A DNA stretch of 64,000 nt from Lachnoclostridium sp. An169 (GCF_002160525.1 NZ_NFKT01000001.1:248001-312000); one strand, 5' to 3'; positions 15,775 through 25,480 are shown, counted from the stretch's first letter. Numbers and translations are program-made. The notes: generated by a model from the letters alone, not told the origin.

Positions 15775-18498
15775 ATGACAAAGAAAAACAGGCTGCTGAT
15801 ATGCTCGCTTTTCATGTGCATGGCTCTGGCTGTACTGCCGGGCATGAAGAGCAGCGCGGAGGAGACAACAGGGGGGACTTCAGAAGCAGCGGCAGAAAAT
15901 CAGGACGAGAACAGCCAGCGTCTTGAAGAAGTAACAGGAATGGATGAAAACGCCAATATTTACGAGATTGAAGATACCGAAGGCGTTGTTGACGAGAGCC
16001 AGGAGAACGGAATTGCAACTTTTGCAAGAGCGGTGCCGGGTCCCCAGGTAGTCAACTTCAAGACAAAAACGGTCAGTAAAAACACCGAGTATACGGATAC
16101 TGCAACGGGAGATACCGGGTACACGAACGGTTCCTACGGGGCAGATGCCGCATATCTGGGGATGAGCGGCGGCAAGGTAAAGTTTATGCTCTCCGGAGTG
16201 GTAGGACTTGTGGATGCCGGTGAGGTTCAGATTGTAGATCTGTCCGAAGCAAAAAGCGTCAGCCATTACATGGTATCAAACGGAAAACTTGTCCACTACA
16301 TTTCACAGAACCTGAATGAGGAGACGACATCCGCCATCACCAATGGTCCGGCGCCGTCTTATCTTCAGTCCGGCACTACATATTACAGCTATGACGGACA
16401 TTATTTCTACACAGATTACGCGACCATGCTTTCCGATTACCAGAACGGTGTGAGAACCAACTCTGTGAATCCGGGAAATCCTTACTATAATTATTATCAG
16501 TATCTCCCGCTTCGCAGCCGTTCGATTTACAACGCGGACAGTCTGAATTCAGTGATAAGCAGCAAGACCGGTTCGGGTTCCGTGCTCCGGAATATCGGAA
16601 CGTATCTTGTACAGTACCAGGACACCTATGGGGTTAATGCCCTGCTGACACTGAGCATCGCCGCAAATGAAAGCGGCTGGGGGACAAGCAGTATCAGCCA
16701 GAACAAGAACAATCTGTTCGGGCTCAATGCAGTGGATTCCTCACCGGGGCAGAGCGCAAATTATTATTCCAGCGTGGAACAGTGCATCAGTGAGTTCATG
16801 GGGAACTATATGTCGGCAAAATATCTGAATCCGAAACAGTGGCAGTATTTTGGCGGGTTCCTCGGCAACAAGGCCAGCGGAATCAACGTGAAGTATGCCT
16901 CCGACCCGTACTGGGGCGAGAAGGCCGCGTCCATTGCATGGACACTGGACGGTCTGGGAGGAAACGCGGACAACGGAAGATATACCATCGGCATCAAGGA
17001 AGGCAGCTCCACGGTCAATGTGCGCAGCGAGGCCACTACGTCCTCCGCTGTACTGTATAAAACAGGAAGCCATCTGACCCATGCGGTTCTGATCCTGAGT
17101 ACAGAGACGGAGAACGGGTTCTACCGGATTCAGAGCGACGGTGTTCTCAATGCAGAACGCAGTTCTCTGGCCTCGGCGTGGGAATATGATTTTGACAGTA
17201 TGTATGCATACATTTCTGCAGATTACGTGAGCGTGGCGAACACCGGCACCGTGGAGGAGCCGAAACCTGCGGAACTTACCGGAATTACGATTGCACAGGC
17301 TCCGGCAAAGACGGTCTACACAGAAGGGGAGACCCCGGACATGACCGGTATGCAGGTGACAGCTCAGTTCAGTGACGGCACGGAGACTGATGTGACTGCG
17401 GATGTGACTTATCCGACAGAAGCTCTTACAGCCGGAACAACGGTGATCACGGTTTCCTACACAAAGGACGGTGTCACAGTCAGTGCAGATCAGGCGGTTA
17501 CGGTGAATGCAGCGGAAGTGCCGGTGGAGGAACCGGATACACCGGGTGAAGATGCTGATGCGGCAGAAGAGCCTGCAGATGAGCCTGCGGCAGAAGAACC
17601 GGCGGATGAGCCGACAGCAGAGGAACCTGCGGATGACACGACAGCAGAGAAACCGTCTTCCGACATCCCGTCATCAGAACAGCCGTCAACGGACGAACCG
17701 GCGGCGGACGAGCCTGCGGCAGATTCGACAGTAACGGAGAAACCGTCGGTCGATACCCCTGCGGAGAAGCCGTCAGCGGATGTCCCTGCAGATGAGCCGA
17801 CAGCAGAAGAACCTGCGGATGACACGACAGCAGAGGAACCGTCTTCCGATATTCCGTCATCAGAACAGCCGTCAGGGAATCATTCAGTATCCGATACACT
17901 GCCTGCAGATACCCCGTCAGCAGATACATCGGCGGGAGATGCATCTTCAACGGATACTTCCACGGATTCTGCGTCAGACGGAAACACTTCGATGAGCGGA
18001 GAGACCGCAGCGGTTACAGCAGAAAAGACAATCCTGGATGCGGCAACCGGTATCCGCATCAGCGGCAGTCTTTCCGGAGATGCAGCAATATCGATTCAGG
18101 CTTACACGAAAGAAGGAGAGCGGTACGCCCGGCTGGTGAAGCCGGTGAGCGGAAAGACGATCCTGGGTGTGTATGATCTGACACTTACGGGAACCATGGA
18201 CGGAAACGTTCAGATCAGTTTCCCGGTAGACAGCAAATATGAAGGCAGGAAGGTAACTGTCCTGCACTATACTGATACAGATACCTATGAGACATATAAG
18301 GCAACGGTGGAGAATGGAAAAGTAACGGTTACGACCAAAGGATTCTCACCGTATGTGATTGCGCTGGAGACGGGCGGAAGCCAGAACCCGGCGCCCAAGA
18401 CCGGGGATTCGGCGGATTTAAGCCTCTGGGCTGCGCTGATCGCGGTTTCCGGAGTACTGCTGGCAACATCGGCAGTCACCCGAAGAAGACAGAGATAA
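15775..18498 (+). CDS. LPXTG-anchored cell-wall hydrolase (glucosaminidase, GH73-like)
   Basis: A 907-residue surface protein. Residues 1-28 are a signal peptide ending near SSA. A Tyr-rich region precedes a mannosyl-glycoprotein endo-beta-N-acetylglucosaminidase-like domain (about 265-400) with catalytic Glu in AANESGWG and the NNLFGLNA block. An SH3-like domain (about 405-485), a bacterial Ig-like domain (about 498-580) and an acidic Pro/Glu/Thr-rich stalk (about 580-750) with an 84-bp direct repeat follow. The end is a C-terminal beta domain, APKTGD, a hydrophobic helix and RRRQR, an LPXTG-like sortase signal. It probably cleaves peptidoglycan glycan strands. It is divergent from the second antibiotic module, with AAGGAGGGAAG before its ATG. 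Confidence 0.88.
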   Translation: MTKKNRLLICSLFMCMALAVLPGMKSSAEETTGGTSEAAAENQDENSQRLEEVTGMDENANIYEIEDTEGVVDESQENGIATFARAVPGPQVVNFKTKTVSKNTEYTDTATGDTGYTNGSYGADAAYLGMSGGKVKFMLSGVVGLVDAGEVQIVDLSEAKSVSHYMVSNGKLVHYISQNLNEETTSAITNGPAPSYLQSGTTYYSYDGHYFYTDYATMLSDYQNGVRTNSVNPGNPYYNYYQYLPLRSRSIYNADSLNSVISSKTGSGSVLRNIGTYLVQYQDTYGVNALLTLSIAANESGWGTSSISQNKNNLFGLNAVDSSPGQSANYYSSVEQCISEFMGNYMSAKYLNPKQWQYFGGFLGNKASGINVKYASDPYWGEKAASIAWTLDGLGGNADNGRYTIGIKEGSSTVNVRSEATTSSAVLYKTGSHLTHAVLILSTETENGFYRIQSDGVLNAERSSLASAWEYDFDSMYAYISADYVSVANTGTVEEPKPAELTGITIAQAPAKTVYTEGETPDMTGMQVTAQFSDGTETDVTADVTYPTEALTAGTTVITVSYTKDGVTVSADQAVTVNAAEVPVEEPDTPGEDADAAEEPADEPAAEEPADEPTAEEPADDTTAEKPSSDIPSSEQPSTDEPAADEPAADSTVTEKPSVDTPAEKPSADVPADEPTAEEPADDTTAEEPSSDIPSSEQPSGNHSVSDTLPADTPSADTSAGDASSTDTSTDSASDGNTSMSGETAAVTAEKTILDAATGIRISGSLSGDAAISIQAYTKEGERYARLVKPVSGKTILGVYDLTLTGTMDGNVQISFPVDSKYEGRKVTVLHYTDTDTYETYKATVENGKVTVTTKGFSPYVIALETGGSQNPAPKTGDSADLSLWAALIAVSGVLLATSAVTRRRQR
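17605..17688 (+). repeat. 84-bp direct repeat, copy 1, in the wall-hydrolase stalk
   Basis: Encodes DEPTAEEPADDTTAE followed by KPSSDIPSSEQPS. It is almost identical to the copy at 17791-17874, with a few mostly silent differences, so the stalk grew by recent duplication and could change length by recombination. Confidence 0.85.
17791..17874 (+). repeat. 84-bp direct repeat, copy 2, in the wall-hydrolase stalk
   Basis: This is the second copy, 186 bp after the first and in the same frame. It ends EPSSDIPSSEQPS instead of KPSSDIPSSEQPS. Confidence 0.85.
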
Positions 18499-18863
18499 AT
18501 GAATCTTTGACAAAGAAATAGCTTCCGGACGGAAAGATATTTATCGACTAAGATAAGGACCCGGCACATCATGACAGGATATTGCTCACTGCTTAAGGCT
18601 GCGCTTCGCTTGCATGCGCTGTTCGCAACACCTGTCATGATGTGCCGGGGTTCAGGTCGGCAGGTATATCTTTCTATCCGGAAGCTTTTATTATGTCAAA
18701 AACACAATTTATCTGCCGGAAGAAAAATTGTGTTTTCGGTAAAGTATAACCTCACGCTGGAAAGAAAACCTGCCGGTCTGTATCCTGTCTGCGGACGCCC
18801 GGGCGTACACCGTAGTCGTATTTTCTTTCCGGTGTGAGGTTATCCCTGTACCGAAGATTCATT
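18498..18863. repeat. Composite palindromic element between two convergent genes
   Basis: This 366-bp gene-free stretch is bounded by a 10-bp inverted repeat, AATGAATCTT (18498-18507) / AAGATTCATT (18854-18863), that includes the stop codons of both flanking genes. Inside are four more inverted repeats. Arms 18521-18540/18666-18685 match at 18 of 20. Arms 18560-18578/18631-18649 are a perfect 19 bp, CCCGGCACATCATGACAGG. Arms 18699-18710/18725-18736 are a perfect 12 bp, terminator-like. Arms 18746-18768/18821-18843 match at 21 of 23. The second pair nests inside the first. It could be a mobile palindromic repeat or a bidirectional terminator region with structured RNA. No ORF is convincing. 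Confidence 0.75.
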
Positions 18864-19500
18864 GTTCTGACAGATTCAGGGAGAGGAGGTCGGTGATTCT
18901 GGCGATGCGTACTTTCGCGTCGGGTACCTCCCCGAAACCGTATTCCGCGAAGATGAAGGGAACCCCTGCGTCGCGGCAGGCGTCGGCGTCGCCCTGGGTA
19001 TCCCCTACGTAAACCACATTCTTCAGGTGATTCCGCTCCATGAGAGTGCGGATGGTCACGGATTTTGGAGCCTGGGTTTCGCCGAAGCAGAGATGGTCTG
19101 TGACAAAGGGGGAGAGCCCGCAGGTTTTTAACAGTACTTCAATATAACCTTTCTGGCAGTTGCTGGCAATGAAAAGAGGGTATTTTTCAGAGAGCGCCTT
19201 CATTGTCTCGAAGACACCTTCGTAGAGTTTGCCCGGCTTTTCTTCCAGATAGCGGTTCTCATAGTCGAAGCAGACTGCGAGCAGTTCCATGCGTTCTTTT
19301 TCCGGAAGCATGTAAAAAAGAGCATCGGCGATCTCGTTCATGGTTTTTCCGAACAGACCGCTCAGGACCGGTCCGTCAATAACCAGATCCAGGGACGAAT
19401 GTTCACGGACTGCCAGATTCCATGATTCCGCTACGGAATCCGTAGAGTCCCAGAGTGTACCGTCAACGTCAAATATAATTCCATCTGTCATTCCATCCAT
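18859..19500 (-). CDS. HAD-superfamily hydrolase (phosphoglycolate phosphatase-like)
   Basis: A 213-residue HAD phosphatase. Motif I is IIFDVDGTLWDS (about 8-19) with both catalytic Asp residues, motif II is FIASNCQKG (about 112), the conserved Lys lies in APKSVTI, and motif IV is VVYVGDTQGDADACRDAGV (about 164). A helical cap domain sits between motifs I and II, as in phosphoglycolate phosphatase-type enzymes. The substrate cannot be told from the sequence. AAAGGAG lies 10 bases before the first ATG, which supports that start over the second Met. Confidence 0.85.
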   Translation of the reverse strand: MDGMTDGIIFDVDGTLWDSTDSVAESWNLAVREHSSLDLVIDGPVLSGLFGKTMNEIADALFYMLPEKERMELLAVCFDYENRYLEEKPGKLYEGVFETMKALSEKYPLFIASNCQKGYIEVLLKTCGLSPFVTDHLCFGETQAPKSVTIRTLMERNHLKNVVYVGDTQGDADACRDAGVPFIFAEYGFGEVPDAKVRIARITDLLSLNLSEQ

Positions 19501-19674
19501 AGTGCAGTATCTCCTTTACAATTGTATTCTTGTTTTCCTGTTTTTTCAGCCTAACAATCATAACATAAAATCGAGCTTTTAAAAAGACGGATTTTAGTGT
19601 ATACTCGTAAGGTAGGCCGGAAGACAGGGCAAGCTTCTGGAAGCGGGCCCGGAGAATGGAGGCAGTTATAGACT

Positions 19675-22290
19675 ATGAGAGAGAAAATTGTGCTGATAGA
19701 CGGACACAGTATTTTAAACCGCGCGTTTTACGGGGTGCCTGACCTGACAAACTCGGAGGGACTCCACACAAACGCAGTATATGGATTCCTGAATATTATG
19801 TTCAAGATTCTGGATGAGGAGAAGCCGGAGTATCTGACCGTGACTTTCGACGTTCATGCGCCGACGTTCCGCCACGAGATGTTTGCGGATTATAAAGGCA
19901 CGAGAAAGCCCATGGCGGAGGAGTTAAGGGAGCAGGTTCCGGTGATCAAGGACGTGCTGAAAGCCATGAACATCCAGATCATCGAGAAAGCGGGGCTGGA
20001 GGCGGATGACCTCCTCGGGACGATCTCCCGTCTGTGCGAGGAGAAGGGGATGGACGTAGCGGTGATCTCCGGTGACCGGGATACCCTGCAGCTTGCGACG
20101 GAACATGTGAAAATCCGGATCCCCAAGACGAAGCAGGGAAAGACCGAGATCGAGGATTATCTGGCAAAGGATGTGGAAGAGCGTTACGGCGTGACGCCGA
20201 AAGAGTTTATCGATGTGAAGGCGCTGATGGGTGATACGTCGGACAATATCCCCGGAGTGCCGGGAGTCGGAGAGAAGACGGCGACGAAGATTATCCAGGA
20301 GTACAAGACTATTGAAAATGCATACGCGCATGCAGACGAGATCAGGCCGCCCCGGGCAAGCAGGAATCTGAAGGAATACTGGGATCAGGCAAAGATGAGC
20401 AAGGCGCTTGCCACCATCGAGCTCCATGCGGATATTGATTTTGATGTGGAGAAGGCGCGCTGCGGTAATCTTTATACAGAGGAAGCCCATGAGATGTTCC
20501 AGAGGCTTCAGTTCAAGAACATGCTCAGCCGATTTGACACGAAAGTATCGGAAAATGATATCGAGAAATATTTCCGGGAGGTGCAGACCCGGGAGGAGAT
20601 CGACCAGGTGTTTGCCGAGGCGGAAAAGGCAGAGTGCGTGGGAGCGGCATTTTCAAAAGATGCGGGAAATGTCCTGCCCCTTTTTGCCCACGCTTCGGGG
20701 TATGGGAGAATCGCCCTGGCCTTTGGAGCGGAGCAGATCTGTTCCATTCCATGCAGCATGGATGCGGATATGGAATATCTGATGGGGAAACTCTCTCATC
20801 TTGCGGGAAACGTGAAATGTTTTTCTGTATGCGGGCTGAAAGAGGTGCTTTCTTATCTGCCTGACGCCCGGCGGGAGAACAGTTTTGACCCCATTGTGGC
20901 GGCGTATCTGCTCAATCCCTTAAAGAGCGACTACGAGTATACTGATGTGGCGAGGGAACAGCTCAGTCTGCTGGTGGATGAGAAAAACGACGAGGTTTCC
21001 AGAGCGTGCTATGAGGCGTATACCGCATATGCCTCGGTTTCCCCTCTTCTCGAGAAGCTTGGGGACGCCGGGATGGAACGGCTCTTCCGGGAGATTGAGA
21101 TGCCGCTTCTGTTCACCCTCCACGGGATGGAACAGGCGGGGATCCGGGTTGAGGCGGACCAGTTAAAAGAGTACGGGGAACAACTGGGAGAGCGAATCGC
21201 GGAACTGGAAAAAGAGATCTACGGGATGGCGGGAGAGGAGTTCAATATCAATTCTCCCAAGCAGCTTGGGGTGATCCTTTTTGAAAAGCTTGGGATGCCT
21301 CATGCGAAAAAGACGAAGACCGGATATTCCACAGCGGCGGATGTTCTGGAAAAACTGGCTCCGGACTATCCTGTTGTGGCGAAGATTCTGGATTACCGTC
21401 AGCTTGCCAAGCTCAAATCCACCTATGCGGACGGGCTTGCGGTATATATCGGAAGCGACGGGCGCATCCACGGGAAGTTCAACCAGACCATCACAGCGAC
21501 GGGAAGAATCAGCAGCACGGAGCCGAATCTGCAGAATATCCCGGTGAGAATGGAGCAGGGAAGGCTGATCCGCAAGGTATTTGTGCCGGCGGACGGGTAT
21601 GTGTTCGTGGATGCGGATTACTCCCAGATCGAACTGAGGATCCTGGCTCACTGTTCCGGGGATGAGCAGCTCATTAATGCCTACCGGGAGGCAAGGGATA
21701 TCCACCGGATGACGGCATCCCAGGTGTTCCACACGCCTTTCGACCAGGTGACGGATCTCCAGAGGAGAAACGCCAAGGCGGTCAACTTCGGAATTGTGTA
21801 CGGCATCAGTTCCTTCGGGCTGAGCCAGGACTTAAGCATCACACGGAAAGAAGCTTCCGAGTATATTGAACACTATTTTGCCACCTATCCGGGAATCAAG
21901 AAATTCCTGGACGACTGCGTGTCGCAGGCAAAAGAAAAGGGATATGCGGTGACGCTTTACGGCAGGCGCAGGCCGGTGCCGGAACTGAAGTCCAGCAATT
22001 TCATGCAGAGAAACTTCGGGGAGCGCGTTGCCATGAATGCGCCTATCCAGGGGACTGCGGCGGACATTATCAAGATTGCCATGATCGGCGTGGATGATGA
22101 ACTGAAGAAGAGAAAGCTGAAGTCCCGTCTTCTCCTGCAGGTTCACGATGAACTTCTCATCGAGGCGGAGGAGTCCGAGGTGGAAGAGGTGAAAGAAATT
22201 CTGAAAGATCAGATGGAACACGCGGCGGACCTGTCGGTTCCCCTGATTGTAGACATGCATACCGGAAAGAGCTGGTATGAGGCGAAGTAG
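19675..22290 (+). CDS. polA: DNA polymerase I
   Basis: An 871-residue family A polymerase for Okazaki fragment maturation and gap repair. Residues 1-290 are the 5'-3' nuclease (LIDGHSILNRAFYG, DDLLGTISRL, ISGDRDTLQL, ALMGDTSDNIPGVPGVGEKTA). Residues about 295-480 correspond to the 3'-5' exonuclease fold, but the DEDD acidic motif I (FDTET-like) is absent, so proofreading is probably lost, as in many Firmicutes. The polymerase domain has motif A VFVDADYSQIELRILAH (about 645), motif B RRNAKAVNFGIVYG (about 698) and motif C LLQVHDELL (about 822). It is followed by coaE and may be co-transcribed with it. Confidence 0.97.
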   Translation: MREKIVLIDGHSILNRAFYGVPDLTNSEGLHTNAVYGFLNIMFKILDEEKPEYLTVTFDVHAPTFRHEMFADYKGTRKPMAEELREQVPVIKDVLKAMNIQIIEKAGLEADDLLGTISRLCEEKGMDVAVISGDRDTLQLATEHVKIRIPKTKQGKTEIEDYLAKDVEERYGVTPKEFIDVKALMGDTSDNIPGVPGVGEKTATKIIQEYKTIENAYAHADEIRPPRASRNLKEYWDQAKMSKALATIELHADIDFDVEKARCGNLYTEEAHEMFQRLQFKNMLSRFDTKVSENDIEKYFREVQTREEIDQVFAEAEKAECVGAAFSKDAGNVLPLFAHASGYGRIALAFGAEQICSIPCSMDADMEYLMGKLSHLAGNVKCFSVCGLKEVLSYLPDARRENSFDPIVAAYLLNPLKSDYEYTDVAREQLSLLVDEKNDEVSRACYEAYTAYASVSPLLEKLGDAGMERLFREIEMPLLFTLHGMEQAGIRVEADQLKEYGEQLGERIAELEKEIYGMAGEEFNINSPKQLGVILFEKLGMPHAKKTKTGYSTAADVLEKLAPDYPVVAKILDYRQLAKLKSTYADGLAVYIGSDGRIHGKFNQTITATGRISSTEPNLQNIPVRMEQGRLIRKVFVPADGYVFVDADYSQIELRILAHCSGDEQLINAYREARDIHRMTASQVFHTPFDQVTDLQRRNAKAVNFGIVYGISSFGLSQDLSITRKEASEYIEHYFATYPGIKKFLDDCVSQAKEKGYAVTLYGRRRPVPELKSSNFMQRNFGERVAMNAPIQGTAADIIKIAMIGVDDELKKRKLKSRLLLQVHDELLIEAEESEVEEVKEILKDQMEHAADLSVPLIVDMHTGKSWYEAK

Positions 22291-22383
22291 AAATCAGCGA
22301 AAACAGCAGAGTGTGAAAGCAGCGGAATATGGAACTATAAGGGCGTGAAAGCAGCGGAATACGGAAAAAGAGGAGAGCGAAGG

Positions 22384-22962
22384 ATGAAAGTGCTTGGAAT
22401 CACGGGGGGCGTGGGATCCGGGAAAAGTGAAGTACTCACATACCTGGAAGAAGCGTACGGCGCAGTGGTCTGCCAGATGGATAAAGTGGCGCAGGAACTG
22501 GAAAAAAAGGGAACGCCGTGTTTTCAGAAGATTGTGGAAACGTTCGGCGCGGAGATGATCGGGGCGGACGGGGAGCTGGACCGGCGGAAACTGGGTGCCC
22601 TGGTCTTTGCCGATGGGGAGAAACTGGCCCTTCTCAACCGGATTGTCCATCCTGCGGTTCTGGAATGGGTCAGACAGGATATCGAAGAGAAAGAAGAAGA
22701 GGGAAAGCAGCTCTACGTGGTGGAGGCTGCCCTTCTTCCGGAAGTCGGCGGAGAAATCTGCGGGGAGATCTGGTACATATATGCGGACCCGCAGGTGAGA
22801 AGAGAGCGGCTTAAGGCTTCCCGCGGCTATTCGGATGAGAAGATCGCGGACATGATCCGCTCGCAGCCGTCGGAGGAAGCGTTCCGGCGGATCAGCACAG
22901 CGGTGATCGACAACAGCGGATCATTAGAAAATACAAAGAGACAGATAGGAGACAGACTATGA
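22384..22962 (+). CDS. coaE: Dephospho-CoA kinase
   Basis: A 192-residue P-loop kinase for the last step of coenzyme A synthesis, phosphorylating the 3'-OH of dephospho-CoA. It has the P-loop GITGGVGSGKS at residues 5-15, the CoaE block DRRKLGALVFADGEKLALLNRIVHP (about 63) and YVVEAALLPE. The start at 22384 follows GAGGAG and avoids an upstream Met with no site. Its TGA overlaps the ATG of the next gene (ATGA), which couples translation. Confidence 0.95.
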   Translation: MKVLGITGGVGSGKSEVLTYLEEAYGAVVCQMDKVAQELEKKGTPCFQKIVETFGAEMIGADGELDRRKLGALVFADGEKLALLNRIVHPAVLEWVRQDIEEKEEEGKQLYVVEAALLPEVGGEICGEIWYIYADPQVRRERLKASRGYSDEKIADMIRSQPSEEAFRRISTAVIDNSGSLENTKRQIGDRL

Positions 22963-23756
22963 GAATGTGCAGCATTGCCAGCGGCAGCAGCGGCAACTGT
23001 ATCTATGTGGGGAGCGACGACACGCACCTGCTTATCGATACGGGGATCAGCAAAAAGCGAATTGAGGAAGGGTTAAAGGAACTGGAGATCAAGGGAGAGG
23101 AGATCGGAGGGATCCTGATCACCCACGAGCACTCCGACCACATTCAGGGACTGGGCGTCTTCAGCCGGAAATATGAGCTTCCGATCTATGCCACGCCGGG
23201 TACGATTGAGGGAATCTTAAGCTATTCCGGTCTGGGAAAGCTGCCGGAAGGACTGCTTCACCCCATCCACACGGACGAACCCTTCATGATCGGGGATATC
23301 CGGGTGAACCCGTTTGCCATCTCCCATGATGCCAACGAGCCTTCCGGCTACCGGTTGGAATGCGGGGAGAAATCCGTGGCTGTGGCAACGGACCTGGGGA
23401 AATACGACGAGTATACGGTGGAACATCTGAAAAATCTGGACGCCGTGCTTCTGGAAGCAAACCATGACATCCACATGCTGGAGGTGGGCGCCTACCCCTA
23501 TTACCTGAAGCAGCGTATCATGGGAGACCGGGGGCATCTGTCAAATGAATTGTCAGGGCGGCTCCTTTGTGATATACTACATGATAATCTGAATCACATT
23601 GTGCTGGGACACTTAAGTAAAGAGAACAACTATGCAAAGCTTGCCTATGAGACGGTGAGGCTTGAGGTTACGCTTGCGGACAATGATTACCGGGGAGAGG
23701 ATCTGGACATGTTTGTGGCAAAGCGGGATGCTGTTTCGGATATTATTACAGTTTGA
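22959..23756 (+). CDS. Metallo-beta-lactamase-fold hydrolase (WalJ/YycJ-like)
   Basis: A 265-residue MBL-fold protein opening with MRMCSIASGSSGNCIYVGSDDTHLLIDTG, typical of the YycJ/WalJ group. The metal-binding motif THEHSDHIQGL lies at about 58. Further ligands are in FAISHDANEPSGY, TDLGKYD and LEANHDIHML, and VLGHLSKENN carries a late His. Members are thought to be exonuclease-like and linked to cell-wall or DNA metabolism, but the substrate is not settled. The gene overlaps coaE by 4 bp. Confidence 0.88.
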   Translation: MRMCSIASGSSGNCIYVGSDDTHLLIDTGISKKRIEEGLKELEIKGEEIGGILITHEHSDHIQGLGVFSRKYELPIYATPGTIEGILSYSGLGKLPEGLLHPIHTDEPFMIGDIRVNPFAISHDANEPSGYRLECGEKSVAVATDLGKYDEYTVEHLKNLDAVLLEANHDIHMLEVGAYPYYLKQRIMGDRGHLSNELSGRLLCDILHDNLNHIVLGHLSKENNYAKLAYETVRLEVTLADNDYRGEDLDMFVAKRDAVSDIITV

Positions 23757-23795
23757 ATTTGCTGTTTGACATTCAATCGCAGGAGGAAAGAAAAG

Positions 23796-24068
23796 ATGAA
23801 GAAATGTATTGTTACGGTGCTTGGAAAAGACAAAGTGGGGATTATCGCAAAGGTGTGTACGTATCTGGCGGAGAACGGGATCAATATCCTCGACATTTCC
23901 CAGACAATCGTGCAGGGATACTTTAACATGATGATGATCGTGGATGTGACGGACATCAAAAAAGATTTCGTTGTCATCTGCGAGGAGATGAAGGCTCTCG
24001 GCGAAGAGGTGGGCGTGAATATCCGCTGCCAGAGGGAAGATATCTTTGAGAAGATGCACAGACTGTAG
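23796..24068 (+). CDS. ACT domain protein (UPF0237-like)
   Basis: A 90-residue, single ACT-type regulatory domain protein (KKCIVTVLGKDKVGIIAKVCTYLAENGINILDISQTIVQG). It begins at 23796 behind AGGAGGAAAGAAAAG, and the upstream in-frame codons are ignored. It precedes the UPF0210 gene; this pairing is conserved in Firmicutes and suggests a shared small-molecule-sensing role. No ligand is evident. Confidence 0.9.
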   Translation: MKKCIVTVLGKDKVGIIAKVCTYLAENGINILDISQTIVQGYFNMMMIVDVTDIKKDFVVICEEMKALGEEVGVNIRCQREDIFEKMHRL

Positions 24069-24103
24069 ATATGATATAGTAAAGAATTGTGAGGATACAG
24101 ACT

Positions 24104-25468
24104 ATGATAAATATGTACGAAGTGTCAGAGACAAACAAGATGATCGAACAGGAGAACCTGGATGTGCGCACCATCACTCTGGGAATCAGCCTTCTGGACT
24201 GCATCGACTCCGACCTGAAAGAACTGAACCGTAAAATATACAATAAAATCACGACTCTTGCGAAAAATCTTGTCTCAACCGGACAGGATATCGAGACAGA
24301 GTTCGGAATCCCGATCGTCAATAAGAGAATCTCCATCACCCCGGTGGCAATTGTGGGCGCGGCGGCATGCCGGACCCCGGAGGACTTTGTGGAGATTGCA
24401 AAGACTCTCGATGCAGCCGCACTGGAAGTGGGCGTAAACTTTATCGGAGGTTATTCCGCCCTTGTATCGAAGGCCATGACCCCGGCAGATGAGATGCTGA
24501 TCCGTTCGATTCCCCAGGCGCTTGCCGTCACGGAGCGGGTATGCAGTTCCATCAATGTGGGATCTACACGGACGGGAATCAATATGGATGCGGTGCGCCT
24601 TAGCGGCGAGATTGTGAAGGCTACGGCGGAGGCGACAAAGGAGAGAGACTCTCTGGGATGTGCAAAGCTGGTGGTGTTCTGCAATGCGCCGGATGACAAT
24701 CCCTTTATGGCAGGCGCATTCCTTGGCGTTACCGAGGCGGATGCGGTGATCAACGTGGGCGTCAGCGGCCCGGGCGTTGTGAAGAAAGCCCTGGAGAAAG
24801 TGAGAGGAAAAGGCTTCGAAGAGCTCTGCGAGACGATCAAGAAGACGGCTTTCAAGGTGACCCGTGTGGGACAGCTTGTGGCGGGAGAGGCTTCCCGGCG
24901 TATGGGAATCCCCTTCGGCATCGTAGATCTCTCCCTTGCCCCCACGCCGGATGTGGGTGACAGTGTGGCGGAGATCCTGGAAGAGATCGGACTGGAGCGG
25001 GTGGGCGCTCCGGGAACAACGGCAGCCCTTGCCCTGTTAAATGACCAGGTGAAAAAGGGCGGTGTTATGGCATCCTCCTATGTGGGCGGCTTAAGCGGGG
25101 CTTTTATCCCGGTAAGCGAGGATCAGGGAATGATCGACGCGGTTTTGGCCGGATCCCTCACCCTGGAGAAACTGGAAGCCATGACCTGTGTGTGCTCGGT
25201 AGGGCTTGACATGATTGCAATCCCCGGAAAGACATCCGCGAGCACCATTTCCGGCATCATTGCGGATGAGATGGCAATCGGCATGGTGAACCAGAAGACA
25301 ACGGCGGTCCGTCTGATTCCGGTGATCGGGAAAGATGTGGGCGATACGGCAGAGTTTGGCGGCCTTCTTGGATATGCGCCGATTATGCCGGTCAACGAGT
25401 TCGGCTGTGAGACGTTTGTGAACCGGAAAGGAAGAATTCCGGCGCCGATCCACAGCTTTAAGAATTAG
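24104..25468 (+). CDS. UPF0210 (DUF711) family protein
   Basis: A 454-residue member of the UPF0210/DUF711 family, which has a glycyl-radical-enzyme-like barrel fold but no demonstrated reaction. Recognisable blocks are [16 protein letters not shown] (about 24), [34 protein letters not shown] and [25 protein letters not shown]. The start at 24104 has GAGG nine bases upstream; an earlier ATG at 24089 has none. It lies 35 bases after its usual partner, the ACT domain gene. Confidence 0.92.
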   Translation: MINMYEVSETNKMIEQENLDVRTITLGISLLDCIDSDLKELNRKIYNKITTLAKNLVSTGQDIETEFGIPIVNKRISITPVAIVGAAACRTPEDFVEIAKTLDAAALEVGVNFIGGYSALVSKAMTPADEMLIRSIPQALAVTERVCSSINVGSTRTGINMDAVRLSGEIVKATAEATKERDSLGCAKLVVFCNAPDDNPFMAGAFLGVTEADAVINVGVSGPGVVKKALEKVRGKGFEELCETIKKTAFKVTRVGQLVAGEASRRMGIPFGIVDLSLAPTPDVGDSVAEILEEIGLERVGAPGTTAALALLNDQVKKGGVMASSYVGGLSGAFIPVSEDQGMIDAVLAGSLTLEKLEAMTCVCSVGLDMIAIPGKTSASTISGIIADEMAIGMVNQKTTAVRLIPVIGKDVGDTAEFGGLLGYAPIMPVNEFGCETFVNRKGRIPAPIHSFKN

Positions 25469-25480
25469 GAGAAGAACAGC

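Noticed and set aside
17490..17950. Long open frames on the minus strand and in other plus frames opposite the wall-hydrolase stalk
   Set aside because: They arise from the repetitive GC-biased codons of the Glu/Pro-rich stalk and encode low-complexity Ser or Leu/Pro strings. The plus-strand gene explains the region.
18571..18837. Possible 88-codon ORF inside the palindromic element
   Set aside because: It follows the hairpin arms, has no ribosome binding site, and its composition is that of the inverted repeats.
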